Positions 14,069-28,493 of a stretch of 64,000 nt of DNA are shown here, piece by piece (positions within the stretch are counted from its first letter, which is position 1; the number at the start of each line of letters is the position of its first letter). This DNA is from an uncultured Prevotellaceae bacterium (GTDB lineage Bacteria > Bacteroidota > Bacteroidia > Bacteroidales > Bacteroidaceae): NCBI GenBank assembly GCA_902762565.1, contig CACWOS010000006.1, positions 1 to 64,000 of the forward strand. The letters are read 5' to 3'. Under the pieces are notes generated by a model. The model made no database searches. It had not been told where the DNA came from and saw only the letters and a program-made list of their open reading frames with translations. The position numbers and the translations under genes were made by a program.

Positions 14069-14095
14069 GATATTTTCCTGAACTTGTCGTATAAC
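14069..14095 (+). promoter_or_regulatory. Predicted ECF sigma promoter of the sigma operon
   Basis: GATATT (14069-14074), nine bases, then TTGTCGTATAAC (14084-14095). The identical arrangement lies before the outer-membrane protein gene (16904-16930). The CGTA core is typical of ECF -10 elements. A possible housekeeping -7 box, TAATTTTG, is at 14028-14035. The ECF motif ends 19 bp before the sigma start codon. Confidence 0.75.
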
Positions 14096-14114
14096 AAATA
14101 GAACAGGACGAAAG

Positions 14115-14675
14115 ATGAGTGCTCTCACGGAGACAGAAATCGTGACAGCCGTCCGCAGTGGGCGGCGCGAGGGACAGACAGAAATGGTCTGTCGCTATGC
14201 ACAGCGCGTCTTCGCCATGATTGTAAGACAGGTGACTGACGAGATGGACGCTCAGGGACTGACACAGGACACCTTCATAAGGGCCTTCAGCCACATTGAC
14301 GGTTATGATTCCAATAAGGCATCGCTCTCCACATGGCTCTGTCGTATCGCCTATCATCTGACGCTTGACTTCCTGAAACGGCGACGCCCAATGATAGTCT
14401 CAATGGAGGACAATGCAGTCTGGAAGACGGACATCAGCGACGAGGCATTAGAGGCCGAGCTCTCTACAGGACGCGAGGAACGCATTGAGCAACTGCAGGT
14501 CGTAATAGACCAACTGCCCGATGACGAACGAATGCTGCTAACGCTCTACTACTTCGAAGACCGGCCACTGACGGAGATTGCCTATATCACGGGTGTTGAG
14601 GCGAAGACACTGGCCAACCGATTGTACAGAACACGTAAGAAACTCTATAAAAAACTGACATATAACAATGAATAA
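14115..14675 (+). CDS. ECF-type RNA polymerase sigma factor
   Basis: The 186-residue protein has sigma region 2 (TQDTFIRAFSHIDGYDSNKASLSTWLCRIAYHL split over residues 50-85) and region 4 (LPDDERMLLTLYYFEDRPLTEIAYITGV, about 135-165, with the helix-turn-helix). ECF factors direct polymerase to small stress or surface regulons and are usually held by an anti-sigma factor encoded next door. The next gene overlaps by 8 bp and encodes a single-pass membrane protein that fits that role. The upstream promoter repeats before a nearby outer-membrane gene, which suggests autoregulation and one local target. Confidence 0.93.
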   Translation: MSALTETEIVTAVRSGRREGQTEMVCRYAQRVFAMIVRQVTDEMDAQGLTQDTFIRAFSHIDGYDSNKASLSTWLCRIAYHLTLDFLKRRRPMIVSMEDNAVWKTDISDEALEAELSTGREERIEQLQVVIDQLPDDERMLLTLYYFEDRPLTEIAYITGVEAKTLANRLYRTRKKLYKKLTYNNE

Positions 14676-15582
14676 ATATAAAGACACAGACCTGCGCGAG
14701 GCATTGCACCGCAAATATGCCAACGAGCCACAACTGCCTGCCGACTTTATGGCAAAGATGGAGCAGCGGACGAATGTGCCAAACGGCAATGCTGCAGGAA
14801 ACAAACGCCGTCCGCTTTGGCGCTGGGTGGCCGCTGCAGCCTGCTTCTTATTGATAATCGGTGTTGGTATGACATTAGTGCCCACTGACCAGCCGCCGCA
14901 GTCAGAACCCCAAATTGCTCAAAAAGTGGAACCTCAATCAAAAGCAGAGCAGCCCTCTGATAGCAATATGCCGAGTTACGATGAGCAACAGGCCGAGTTG
15001 CTAACAGAGAAAAGCCGAGTTGCTGATAGTGGCAAGCAAGCTGTATCGGAGCTTATGCCAATTAAGGAGCAGAAAGTAACGGAGAAACACGACGACCCGA
15101 TTACTGTTCAAGTCGCCAATCTTCACTATGCTGCTCTCATCGAGACCGATGATACGGTAAAATATCAGGCTCCGAGTCGTGTGGACGATTTCATCGCTAA
15201 GATGGCCGAGTATAACAAGGTGAAAGAATCGGAACTGACATGCTCGACACCGCTGGACAGCAACGTCGTGTCGAGAGTGTACGTTTTCCCGGACAAGCAG
15301 GAGATTGACGTCTTCGGACGCCTGCTACAGGTGGCTTGCAGCTATTCGGACGCGACGCCCGGCTATCACCTTTACTTCTCGCACCTACAGTTCTTCTTCG
15401 AACTGCAGGACGTTCGCAAGCATTTGCAGTATCGCTGGATAGCCGAGCGCGTCAACGGCAAGATTCTGCTCTACAGCACCAACGCGCCCCTCGGCGTCAA
15501 TACCTCGTCGGCATGCTATCAAGAGTATCGCGACGAGCTGATGAATACGAAGATTATTAACACTAAAACGAAAGAAATATGA
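14668..15582 (+). CDS. Putative anti-sigma factor, single-pass membrane protein
   Basis: This 304-residue protein has a charged cytoplasmic N-terminus (about 48 residues), one transmembrane helix (RWVAAAACFLLIIGVGMTLV, about 51-70), a low-complexity glutamine/proline/serine linker, and a C-terminal domain I do not recognise. The topology and the 8-bp overlap with the ECF sigma gene are what is known for anti-sigma factors. I see no classical zinc-binding anti-sigma motif, so the role comes from context. Confidence 0.65.
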   Translation: MNKYKDTDLREALHRKYANEPQLPADFMAKMEQRTNVPNGNAAGNKRRPLWRWVAAAACFLLIIGVGMTLVPTDQPPQSEPQIAQKVEPQSKAEQPSDSNMPSYDEQQAELLTEKSRVADSGKQAVSELMPIKEQKVTEKHDDPITVQVANLHYAALIETDDTVKYQAPSRVDDFIAKMAEYNKVKESELTCSTPLDSNVVSRVYVFPDKQEIDVFGRLLQVACSYSDATPGYHLYFSHLQFFFELQDVRKHLQYRWIAERVNGKILLYSTNAPLGVNTSSACYQEYRDELMNTKIINTKTKEI

Positions 15583-16757
15583 AAAGGATGATGATTATTT
15601 GCCTCGTGGCACTGGTTTGTCTGGTTACGCAGGCGCAGAAGAAGTCGACGGTCGTTACCAGCCGTCAGGAAGTGAAAGTACTGGCTAAGTGCGATGGAAT
15701 CTACATGGCAGGCACCCCAGAGTCGACGGTGGACAAGAAGACCAAGAAGTCGACCGTGGTGTGGCACGACACTGAGAATAATTCGTGGCATGAGGACATG
15801 GGCTTTGTGGGTTCGGTCCCCACGGTTGACAACATAGAAGACCTCTTTCCGAGTCTTGCCAATGTGCCAAAAGACAGGCCGTACAGCCCCGTAGTGTGGC
15901 AACTGACTGAGGAGAACCAAGAGACCGTCCTGCACTGTTACTTCCGCATGCCCGCCGATATCGTCAAGAATTTCTGGCTATGCAGCGACGAGTGCGTCAT
16001 CCTTGATAAGGCGACTGGAACTATCTATCGCTGTCGTCGAACTGTGCCCGACTGCTATGGCAAGGTGTTCAGCTTTAAAGGCAAGGAGGGTACGACGGTC
16101 GATTTCCAGATTATTTTCCCCAAACTGGCCGATACGGTCGACGAGATAGCTATTTACGGTGTGCCCAACTGGTACATGCGAGGTATGGACGTCAGCCTTG
16201 TCAGCAAGTCAGGACACTTCTGGCAGGACTATTGCGGTGCCGAGGCATACGACACCATTCCACAGTTCCACAAACCACACTTGGTCTCTGAGGCCAAGCA
16301 GTACAACAAGGATGACCACAAGACGTGGGCAGTCTACGACGACGCCCATCTCATTAAACCCGTTAAGGACGGCACATACGCCATCTGGCAGACCCCTCAG
16401 GCTACCTATCTGGCTGAGGCATGCGAAATGAACTGGATGCGCGAGTACTTCGGTCGCGGTGGTGACGAAATGCTCATAGATCAGTCCGGTCATCGATACA
16501 AGTGTAAGGAAATATTGGGCTACCCCAACGACCTACTGTTCTGGAACGAAGGCATCACTGGTGACCACTTCGCCATCGTCCACGTCTTCGAACCGTTGCC
16601 CTTGGAAATAGAGACCGTTACGCTTGTCGTGCCCGAAGGCGAACCCTTCGCCATGTGGGGTGCCAACTGGAGTGGCAAGGTTCAACCGCTCAACCTCAAA
16701 GAACTGCGCCAGAACCAGCCCCTCTTCCAGTATCATGCCCGCCAAGTCGTCAAATAA
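15579..16757 (+). CDS. Secreted protein of unknown function, third gene of the sigma operon
   Basis: The 392-residue protein begins with a signal peptide (MKRMMIICLVALVCLVTQAQ) and is otherwise aromatic-rich with no motif I recognise. Its ATGA start overlaps the stop of the putative anti-sigma gene, so the three genes are translated together. A strong terminator follows. It may be a periplasmic sensor or effector of the ECF system; that is inference from position only. Confidence 0.75.
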   Translation: MKRMMIICLVALVCLVTQAQKKSTVVTSRQEVKVLAKCDGIYMAGTPESTVDKKTKKSTVVWHDTENNSWHEDMGFVGSVPTVDNIEDLFPSLANVPKDRPYSPVVWQLTEENQETVLHCYFRMPADIVKNFWLCSDECVILDKATGTIYRCRRTVPDCYGKVFSFKGKEGTTVDFQIIFPKLADTVDEIAIYGVPNWYMRGMDVSLVSKSGHFWQDYCGAEAYDTIPQFHKPHLVSEAKQYNKDDHKTWAVYDDAHLIKPVKDGTYAIWQTPQATYLAEACEMNWMREYFGRGGDEMLIDQSGHRYKCKEILGYPNDLLFWNEGITGDHFAIVHVFEPLPLEIETVTLVVPEGEPFAMWGANWSGKVQPLNLKELRQNQPLFQYHARQVVK

Positions 16758-16771
16758 CAAAAGGAATGAAG

Positions 16772-16799
16772 GTCTGAGTTTACCGCAGTAAACTCAGAT
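16772..16799 (+). terminator. Terminator of the ECF sigma operon
   Basis: TCTGAGTTTA (16773-16782) pairs perfectly with TAAACTCAGA (16789-16798) around a six-base centre. The tract after it is only modestly T-rich. Confidence 0.65.
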
Positions 16800-16903
16800 C
16801 TTACCATTACTAAATTTAGAATTAAGTGTCAGTAAACTCAAAGCCATTAGCTTATATCAACATAATGTTCCTTGATTAAGAATAATTAACATATAGATTG
16901 CAA

Positions 16904-16930
16904 GATATTATATTGGTATTGTCGTATAAC
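16904..16930 (+). promoter_or_regulatory. Predicted ECF sigma promoter of the outer-membrane protein gene
   Basis: GATATT (16904-16909), nine bases, then TTGTCGTATAAC (16919-16930), the same sequence and spacing as before the sigma operon. It ends 38 bp before the start codon. No TAnnTTTG housekeeping box is evident here. Confidence 0.75.
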
Positions 16931-16968
16931 GAATAAAATGGTTTTTTGTTAAAGTTAATAGGTAAGAC

Positions 16969-19911
16969 ATGTCATATACAAAATCAACCCAGGGAACAGC
17001 ACGGAGCGCAGCGATGCGCCCCGTGCTGTGTTTCCTCTTAGCCATCATAGCCATTACAGGTTTTGCACAGACACAACAGCAGGATACAACAAAAGTCAAG
17101 AACGAAAAGAAAGAGAAGAAACTCTATCTGTGGGGCTACCTGTCCGATTCGTTCACTCGAACGTACATCCCCGACGTGAAGGTCGTGGTGCTGAGGCCCG
17201 ACTCGTCGCTAGTCGACTCAGCACAGATTAGCAACGGCTACGGCAGTTTCAAGTCTTCGGAATACTATGTACAAGTACCAGCTAAGTCAGCCAAATACAT
17301 CATCAAGGCCACCCATCCCGACTATGAGACGACCTACAAAGACTACGAAATCAAGTATGTCGCCCGCAACCGCGACTTCGAGGTACCGTCCATTCGCATG
17401 CGTCGCATCCAGCGCAGCAACTACGATAAGGAAGGCGGTACGTTACAGGAAATTGTCGTCAAGGCCACGAAAGTCAAGATGGTCTATAAAGGCGATACCA
17501 TCGTCTTCAATGCCGATGCCTTCAACGTGCCAGAGGGTTCGATGCTCGACGGACTCATCAAGCAGTTGCCAGGCGTGGAGCTGAAGGAGGACGGCGAAAT
17601 CTTTGTCAATGGTAAGAAGATTGAGAACCTGACGCTGAACGGTGCCGACTTCTTCAAGGGCAAGAACAAGATCATGCTGGAGAACCTGCCGCACTATACG
17701 GTGAAGAATGTGCAGGTGTTCAACAAGCGCACACCCAAGAGCGAGTTTCTAGGGCGCGATGTGGAGGACAAGGAATACACGATGGACGTAGTGCTGAAGA
17801 AGGAATACAGGGTAGGGGGTACCGTCAACTTAGAGGCTGGCTACGGTACTGACAATCGCTACAAGACTCGTGGCTTCGGACTGCGTTATACGGACCAGAC
17901 ACGCGCGGTACTTTTTGGCGGCATGAATAACCTGAACGAATACATAGACTACGACCGCGAGGGTAACGAACGCGACCGAACGCAGGCTTCCGGCGACCGC
18001 GACCTGAAGAGCATTGGCGGCATGTGGGCGTGGCATGCTCCCGAGGAGCGTATCACTGATAATCTGGAGTTCCGCCTGAACTGGCAGGATGTCCATAACG
18101 AGAACGAAAGCAATAGCGAGAACTTCCTCGCTGGTAAGAGTACCTTCGGACAGTCGAACTCGATGAGCGATTACCGTCCCTTTGCGCTGACGGCACGCAA
18201 CACGTTCTACATCCGTAAACCCATCTATGTGTATTCGTGGGTCAACTTCGAATACAATCGTGGTAATAGTCGTGGTGAGAGTTGGTCGCTGACAGCCAAC
18301 GACCAATTGCTGAAGGACTCGGTAAACCACACGTGGAGCATCTATAGTTCGAAAAACAACAGCATGCAACTGAGTTGGAATACCAATGGTGAATTCAAGT
18401 TACCTTGGGGCGACGAGTTGGAGTTGGACGTCGATATGAACTGGAACCGTCAGTGGAGCGACGGTAATTTTTCGCAGAACCGCTATACCTTGTTTAATAC
18501 GGGGACTGTCGACCAACGCAACCAATATACCGACAGCCCTTACAAGAACTATGGTATCGGCGGACAACTGTCCTATCGGTTGCGACTGACCGAGAACTTC
18601 TCCATATCTCCAAGGTTCGGTATCAATTACAACTACAATACTAACGACAACCACATCTATCGGCTAGACTGGTTGGGACCGCAGTGGGCCGTCGATGGAC
18701 CGAATCCCATGGGTTCGCTGCCTGTTGCCGACCAACTGGCGCTAGCCCTCGATGCTCCCAACTCGTCGGAGCAAAGCAACCGGGAAAACCAGTATAGTGC
18801 AGGCATGATGCTGAACTTCAGCAAGTCGCTGGAGAATAACAATGGCTATATATATTATTACGCCGTGCTGTCGAAGCAGTTCCATCGCAAGCACATGTCA
18901 TATGACAGCGATGCACTGCATACCATGATGAACAGTAACTATGACTATCTGAAGCTGAACTTCCACTTCAACTATAGTTTTGACAAAAGCCATAAGTCTA
19001 TCTATGCTTACGGCCAGAACTCTGTCTCGCTGCCCAGCATCGGACAGTTGGCCGACATCACCCAGACCAACAATCCACTATACATCCGCAAGGGTAATCC
19101 CGACCTGAAGCCACAGACCTACTGGTGGTTCAATGCCAGCTACCAGTCAAGGGTGGATAGCACTAACCAGCACTTCAATATCAGCATCAGTGGTAACATC
19201 CAGCACAACGCCATGGCTACCGCCTATACTTACGACCCCGCCACCGGTGTTCGTACAACGTGGACAGAGAATATCAACGGCAACTGGAATATGAACGGCA
19301 GCATCGACTTCGGCCGTGCTTTGGACAAGAAGAAGTTTTGGTTCATTGGCGCTAACCTCGGTGGCGGCATTGGTCAGAGCACTGACCTCTCCTCCGTCCA
19401 GTCTGCTGCCACCACACAGCAACAGACCTTGGAACCCCAGCGTAACCGTGTCACCAGCACGAGCCTCTCCTTCGCGCCTAACCTCCGTTTCCAGAAAGAA
19501 AAGTTGACGCTTACATTCAAGGGCGATGTCACTTGGCGCCACTTTCACCGCAGCATCGAGGTCAGCGAGTTGCCCACCAATATGTATGACTTCGGCTATG
19601 GCTTCAACGCCAACTACAAGCTCCCTTGGAACTTCGTCATCGATACCGACCTACAGATGCATTCGCGCCGAGGCTATGCTGACGAACAGATGAACGATAA
19701 CCGCCTCTACTGGGATGCTACGCTCACCAAGTCGTGGAAGCAGGGCCGTTGGGTTGCTAAGTTGAAGGGTTACGACCTGTTGGGTCAGGTCACTCAGTGG
19801 CAGTACTACGTCTCTTCACAGGGTCGAACAGAATATTGGACCAACAACATGCGCCGCTATGTCCTGCTGTCGTTAGCCTACCGGTTCAGCCTGACGCCTA
19901 AGAAAAAATAA
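16969..19911 (+). CDS. TonB-dependent-receptor-like outer-membrane beta-barrel protein
   Basis: The 980-residue protein has a signal peptide (best fit beginning at the internal Met, codon 16, 17014), a carboxypeptidase-regulatory-like beta-sandwich (about 50-145), a plug-like region (LQEIVVKATKVKMVYKGDTIVFNADAF..., about 160-260), and a long C-terminal barrel rich in alternating aromatic strands ending RFSLTPKKK. This is the architecture of the OMP_b-brl_3 family, relatives of TonB-dependent receptors. No SusD partner is adjacent. Its promoter motif matches the ECF operon just upstream, so it is probably that sigma factor's main target. Confidence 0.85.
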   Translation: MSYTKSTQGTARSAAMRPVLCFLLAIIAITGFAQTQQQDTTKVKNEKKEKKLYLWGYLSDSFTRTYIPDVKVVVLRPDSSLVDSAQISNGYGSFKSSEYYVQVPAKSAKYIIKATHPDYETTYKDYEIKYVARNRDFEVPSIRMRRIQRSNYDKEGGTLQEIVVKATKVKMVYKGDTIVFNADAFNVPEGSMLDGLIKQLPGVELKEDGEIFVNGKKIENLTLNGADFFKGKNKIMLENLPHYTVKNVQVFNKRTPKSEFLGRDVEDKEYTMDVVLKKEYRVGGTVNLEAGYGTDNRYKTRGFGLRYTDQTRAVLFGGMNNLNEYIDYDREGNERDRTQASGDRDLKSIGGMWAWHAPEERITDNLEFRLNWQDVHNENESNSENFLAGKSTFGQSNSMSDYRPFALTARNTFYIRKPIYVYSWVNFEYNRGNSRGESWSLTANDQLLKDSVNHTWSIYSSKNNSMQLSWNTNGEFKLPWGDELELDVDMNWNRQWSDGNFSQNRYTLFNTGTVDQRNQYTDSPYKNYGIGGQLSYRLRLTENFSISPRFGINYNYNTNDNHIYRLDWLGPQWAVDGPNPMGSLPVADQLALALDAPNSSEQSNRENQYSAGMMLNFSKSLENNNGYIYYYAVLSKQFHRKHMSYDSDALHTMMNSNYDYLKLNFHFNYSFDKSHKSIYAYGQNSVSLPSIGQLADITQTNNPLYIRKGNPDLKPQTYWWFNASYQSRVDSTNQHFNISISGNIQHNAMATAYTYDPATGVRTTWTENINGNWNMNGSIDFGRALDKKKFWFIGANLGGGIGQSTDLSSVQSAATTQQQTLEPQRNRVTSTSLSFAPNLRFQKEKLTLTFKGDVTWRHFHRSIEVSELPTNMYDFGYGFNANYKLPWNFVIDTDLQMHSRRGYADEQMNDNRLYWDATLTKSWKQGRWVAKLKGYDLLGQVTQWQYYVSSQGRTEYWTNNMRRYVLLSLAYRFSLTPKKK

Positions 19912-19938
19912 AAGACTGAAGATGAAGTTCAGTCTTTT
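19910..19938. terminator. Bidirectional terminator
   Basis: AAAAGACTGAA pairs with TTCAGTCTTTT around a 7-nt loop. A and T flanks on both sides let it serve the barrel gene (+) and the convergent GH5-GH43 gene (-). Confidence 0.8.
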
Positions 19939-19975
19939 ATGCCACTTTGAGTTATAAGTGTCTCCAACAGCTCGT

Positions 19976-22900
19976 TTAGCGTATAACAGTCTTTTTGCCG
20001 TTGACGATATATAGACCAGGCTTCAGACGAATGTCTGAAGGTAGACGTCGGCCCTGCAGATCATAGATTGCATCAGACACTGGGGTGTCAGTTAAGATGC
20101 CTTCTATTGCTGTAGGTTTTGAATAGTCGCTATTGTTGGTCAGATACATGTCATTGACTTTGATGTCCTGATTGCCATTACCCCAGAATGCCACGATGTG
20201 AATGTCCTTTGTGTCGAGAGCCTGTCCTTTCTTATCACTGTCGTTGGTATACTTCGCTGTCTGCAAGTTTACCACAATTTGCGTCTTTGAACCGAAGTCA
20301 GCTGTAGAGTAGCATGCTGACCAGATGCTGTTTTGTGTGAAGATGTTCAGGTGAGAACTGCTGCTCGCCGAAGACAGTTTGATGACGAGATATTTATAGG
20401 CAGACATGTCTGCTCCGTTAGGATACTCCCAACCCATCTGTCCCCATTGTCCGGGACGGAAGGTGTGGGTAGACTCGGTGTATGTACCGTTTGCAAAGAA
20501 GTCGGTCTTGATGAACTGTTTGCCGAAGGGGAAGAAGGTGGAGCGTACGGTGAACTTCTGTGTCAATTCGTGTCCCAGCGGATCGGTATAGTAGACGCTA
20601 ACGTTGGCGCTGCCCTCGGTAATACCGTAGATGCGTCCGTTGCGAATCTCGATGATGCCATCGCTGTCGGTCTCATAGCGTGCCTGTGCTGCAACGTTCT
20701 CAGAATGACCGTCGCGGAAAGTGGCCGTAACATCGAGCTGACCACTGTTGCCCACCATCAACTCAGAGGCTGTGGCCGACAGTGTTAGCGACTCAGCGGT
20801 GAGCATATCCTCGCTGAAGCCAGTAAATTCGGCGGGATAGTAGGTGGCCTCGTCGTAGCTTTCCTCGGTCGAGAACCAGTCAAAGTCGGCGTAGCCGTCA
20901 CTACTGTCCTCGGTGGCCATGCAGAATAAGCCATAGCGGGCACCAACAAAGACGCTGAGATTGAACGAAAGCACTGTCTCCTTTCCTGTTTTTGTAAATG
21001 TCTTGTTGTCGGTGGAATAGTAGAAACAGGCCTTGCCTGACTTGTATATGGCGGCGCGAAGATAGATGGTATCCTTGACGGCTACCGTTTCAAGCACCTG
21101 TTCGTCGGGTGTAAAGTCATCATTCGTGCGGAGCTGATCCTGACGCCATACAAGTTGTAACTTACCGTTCTTCTTCTCTACTGCCAAGTAGGCATAGGGA
21201 TCCTGGAAGATACAGATGCCGGCACGGTCGCCCTCAGCCAGTTTGCTGGCATCCATGCAGACGGTACCCTTCGTCAGCGAGGTTTCCTTACCATGGGCGA
21301 TGAAGATGCGTTGGGTGAGCATGTTGCTGGCCGAAGTCAGTCGGTCGACTTTACCTGAGGTCTTCAGACGGAGCCATCCCGGTCGTTCGAACAGAGTCCA
21401 GGTGCCATTGTTGGGATTATGGTTCCACTCCCACTGCATTCCCAATGGGTAGTTGCGGAAATTGTCGTTCGTCGGCAGGGCCTTACGGGGCTGTACAGGC
21501 AGTGCAGGCTTAGCATAAGTGGCATTGGTGCCAACGGCACCTATGGGAGCGACAGGTTTACCATTTTTGCCGATGACAGGCCACTCGTCGACCCATGTCA
21601 CAGGCTGTAGGTTTGGTACGCGGCCCAGTGCGCCTATATCTTCTTGCAGAATAGTCCACCACTCTCCTTCAGGTGTATCGATAAGTGCCCCCTGATGAAT
21701 GGTGTTGGCTTTGTTGTTGATGGTTTTTTCGAGGAGTACCTTTCCTTCGTATGGTCCGAAGATGTTCTTTGAGCGGTAGACGGACTGCCCGGAGGGCCAG
21801 CCGCCATTGGTGGCATAAATGTAATAATAGTCGCCAATCTTATAAAGGTGGGAACCCTCGAGTCCCTCTACGTCATTGATGACATCCTCTTCACGGATGA
21901 AGTTGAAGTCCTCGTCGAGTTCACACATCTTGATATTGGTGATGCCACAGGCAATGTAAACCTTGCCATTGTCAAAGAGCATACCCGGGTCGTAGTAGAT
22001 GCGCGACAGTTTCTTCTTCTCCCATTTGCCTTCGGGGTCAGTAGCCGTCAGCAGCCAGCCGCCGGCATCATTGCCATTGATGAGCAGGTAGAATAGTCCG
22101 TTGTGGTATTTCATGGAGCAGGCCCACATGCCTTTACCGTATGCATCCTCGCCGTTTTCCAAGTTGTAGTTAGGCGTAGAAGCCAGTTCGGTCAGCGGCT
22201 GAGCGCAGTACTCCCAGTTGACCAGATCCTTTGACTTGAGGATGGTGGCGCCTGGGAAGTGATGCATGGTCGTAGATACCATGTAATAAGTGTCGTCAAC
22301 ACGGATGACATCGGGATCTGGGAAGTCGGCAAAGACAACAGGATTCTTGTATTTGCCGTTGCCTTGGTCGCTAACGTAGAAGTTCTTGAAGTCGGCATGT
22401 GCCCAGTCCTTCGTATAGTAGTCGGCATACCAGTCCATGCATGCTTTGCCGCAAGCCTCTGGATTGCCGTCAAAAGCAGGCTCGATGGTGCCTTGCAGCA
22501 TCTTGTCGAGGTCGATGTACTCATGAGGGTGGGTCAGCGTCATGGAGATGTTGCCGAACTTGTCGAGTACCGCTTTGAAAGCTTTACCCCACTTTGATGT
22601 AGAACCAGTAGCCCATGTTCCGAGATTCTCATACACAATCTGTCCCATCTCATTGTATTGGATAGAACCATCCTGATTCTTCTTGGGCGTCTTGGGCTCC
22701 TTCACCGGACTCCAGTCGACCTCAGTGATGATAATGGGGTTGGTATCTACAACTGGTACAGCGTCGTGGAAGCTGTTGATCTTATTCGTAGGACTGGGAT
22801 TGTCATCACTACTGTTATACCAGCCAGGATAATCGTGAACAGCATAGCCGATGTTATAGCCCTCGATAGGCCATGAAGCATAGCTGCGGTAGTTTGACTG

Positions 22901-23641
22901 ATAACCCGTACCAGGAATCCAGATGATACCAGTGAAGCCATTGGCACGAATCTTGTCCACGATAGGTTGGAAGTAGTCATGTAATGCCTTGGCATCGTCC
23001 TGATCATTGGCATTCTTTACGTTGACCGGCTCGTTAGCCAACTCGAGGCTGATCTGACCGGCATTTTTCAGGATGGTTGTATTTTGGGTGACGATGTCCC
23101 AGACTTCTAACAGGTACTTCTGGTAGTAGTCGCCTACCTTCAGGTTATGGGGACAGACACCCGGCGGACGCACCACGACATACTGGCGATGATTGATGGC
23201 TTTCGTCATTAGGGGTACATAAAGCGATTCCAGATAAGTCTTCAGTCGGTTGGGATTGAAGTGCCTGATATCGGCCTCGCCTTGAGCCTCGCTCGCAGGC
23301 TGGTCTATACCGTTAGCATAGGTATAGTTGTCATCGTTGGTCCATGCAGGTTCCAGATGCAGTCGGAACACGGTACACTTTGTGCTCTCGTATGCAGTGA
23401 AGCACTTCTCGAAATAGTCTAGGCAGCGCTGTCGGCCTGCATCATCGTAGCTCCAGCCCCAACGTCCGCCATTGAACCATGCACTAGGTGTGTCCATCAC
23501 GCCATGCAGCACTACGTGGTTGCCATGCTGGTCTACCAGCCAACGGCCTTCTACATGCAGAGAAGGCAATGGTTTTACGCCCTGTGCCCACGTCAAGGTG
23601 ACCATCATCAGGACTGTACACACAAGAATAAGTCTTTTCAT
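19976..23641 (-). CDS. GH5-GH43 bifunctional glycoside hydrolase with T9SS-type tail
   Basis: This 1221-residue secreted enzyme has a signal peptide (1-19), a GH5-like TIM barrel (about 20-405) with acid/base Glu in LELANEP (about 204) and nucleophile Glu in IIITEVDW (about 307), then a GH43 propeller (about 430-740) opening with FADFPDPDV. A concanavalin-like beta-sandwich (about 745-950), an Ig-like Big_2 domain (about 975-1050), a further beta domain and a YDLQGRR...KPGLYIVNGKK tail follow. It probably attacks xylan or a similar backbone and its arabinose or xylose side groups. I use the ATG at 23641; a TTG nine bases upstream is in frame but less likely. It has its own promoter. Confidence 0.87.
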   Translation of the reverse strand: MKRLILVCTVLMMVTLTWAQGVKPLPSLHVEGRWLVDQHGNHVVLHGVMDTPSAWFNGGRWGWSYDDAGRQRCLDYFEKCFTAYESTKCTVFRLHLEPAWTNDDNYTYANGIDQPASEAQGEADIRHFNPNRLKTYLESLYVPLMTKAINHRQYVVVRPPGVCPHNLKVGDYYQKYLLEVWDIVTQNTTILKNAGQISLELANEPVNVKNANDQDDAKALHDYFQPIVDKIRANGFTGIIWIPGTGYQSNYRSYASWPIEGYNIGYAVHDYPGWYNSSDDNPSPTNKINSFHDAVPVVDTNPIIITEVDWSPVKEPKTPKKNQDGSIQYNEMGQIVYENLGTWATGSTSKWGKAFKAVLDKFGNISMTLTHPHEYIDLDKMLQGTIEPAFDGNPEACGKACMDWYADYYTKDWAHADFKNFYVSDQGNGKYKNPVVFADFPDPDVIRVDDTYYMVSTTMHHFPGATILKSKDLVNWEYCAQPLTELASTPNYNLENGEDAYGKGMWACSMKYHNGLFYLLINGNDAGGWLLTATDPEGKWEKKKLSRIYYDPGMLFDNGKVYIACGITNIKMCELDEDFNFIREEDVINDVEGLEGSHLYKIGDYYYIYATNGGWPSGQSVYRSKNIFGPYEGKVLLEKTINNKANTIHQGALIDTPEGEWWTILQEDIGALGRVPNLQPVTWVDEWPVIGKNGKPVAPIGAVGTNATYAKPALPVQPRKALPTNDNFRNYPLGMQWEWNHNPNNGTWTLFERPGWLRLKTSGKVDRLTSASNMLTQRIFIAHGKETSLTKGTVCMDASKLAEGDRAGICIFQDPYAYLAVEKKNGKLQLVWRQDQLRTNDDFTPDEQVLETVAVKDTIYLRAAIYKSGKACFYYSTDNKTFTKTGKETVLSFNLSVFVGARYGLFCMATEDSSDGYADFDWFSTEESYDEATYYPAEFTGFSEDMLTAESLTLSATASELMVGNSGQLDVTATFRDGHSENVAAQARYETDSDGIIEIRNGRIYGITEGSANVSVYYTDPLGHELTQKFTVRSTFFPFGKQFIKTDFFANGTYTESTHTFRPGQWGQMGWEYPNGADMSAYKYLVIKLSSASSSSHLNIFTQNSIWSACYSTADFGSKTQIVVNLQTAKYTNDSDKKGQALDTKDIHIVAFWGNGNQDIKVNDMYLTNNSDYSKPTAIEGILTDTPVSDAIYDLQGRRLPSDIRLKPGLYIVNGKKTVIR

Positions 23642-23687
23642 ATGATGCAATTTCTTTAGTTAATAATATTCTGTCAGAATTCGGCGG

Positions 23688-23719
23688 CAAAGATACAAAT
23701 AAATATAGAGAAAAGCAAA
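23688..23719 (-). promoter_or_regulatory. Promoter of the GH5-GH43 gene
   Basis: On the minus strand TTTG (23716-23719), exactly 20 bp, then TATCTTTG (23688-23695): a full Bacteroidota promoter. The start codon is 46 bp downstream. Confidence 0.85.
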
Positions 23720-23745
23720 AGAAAACTTTTTTTTCTTTTGCTTTT
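23711..23745 (-). terminator. Terminator after susB
   Basis: AAAAGCAAAAG (23711-23721) pairs with CTTTTGCTTTT (23735-23745). It lies 30 bp after the susB stop in the minus direction and overlaps the -33 box of the next gene. Confidence 0.6.
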
Positions 23746-23774
23746 AGTATATTGTTATAATAAGAAAGAGCACG

Positions 23775-28470
<4,696 letters not shown>

Positions 28471-28493
28471 AGTTCAATCGTGTTTTTATTATT

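Noticed and set aside
13952-14128. Longer N-terminus for the carbonic-anhydrase-like protein
   Set aside because: The extension crosses a consensus -7 box and the divergent ECF promoter and shows no family similarity.
14115-16757. FecI-FecR type iron-uptake cluster
   Set aside because: The second gene lacks the FecR pattern and the barrel protein has no STN domain that I can see, so a generic ECF/anti-sigma unit is the safer call.
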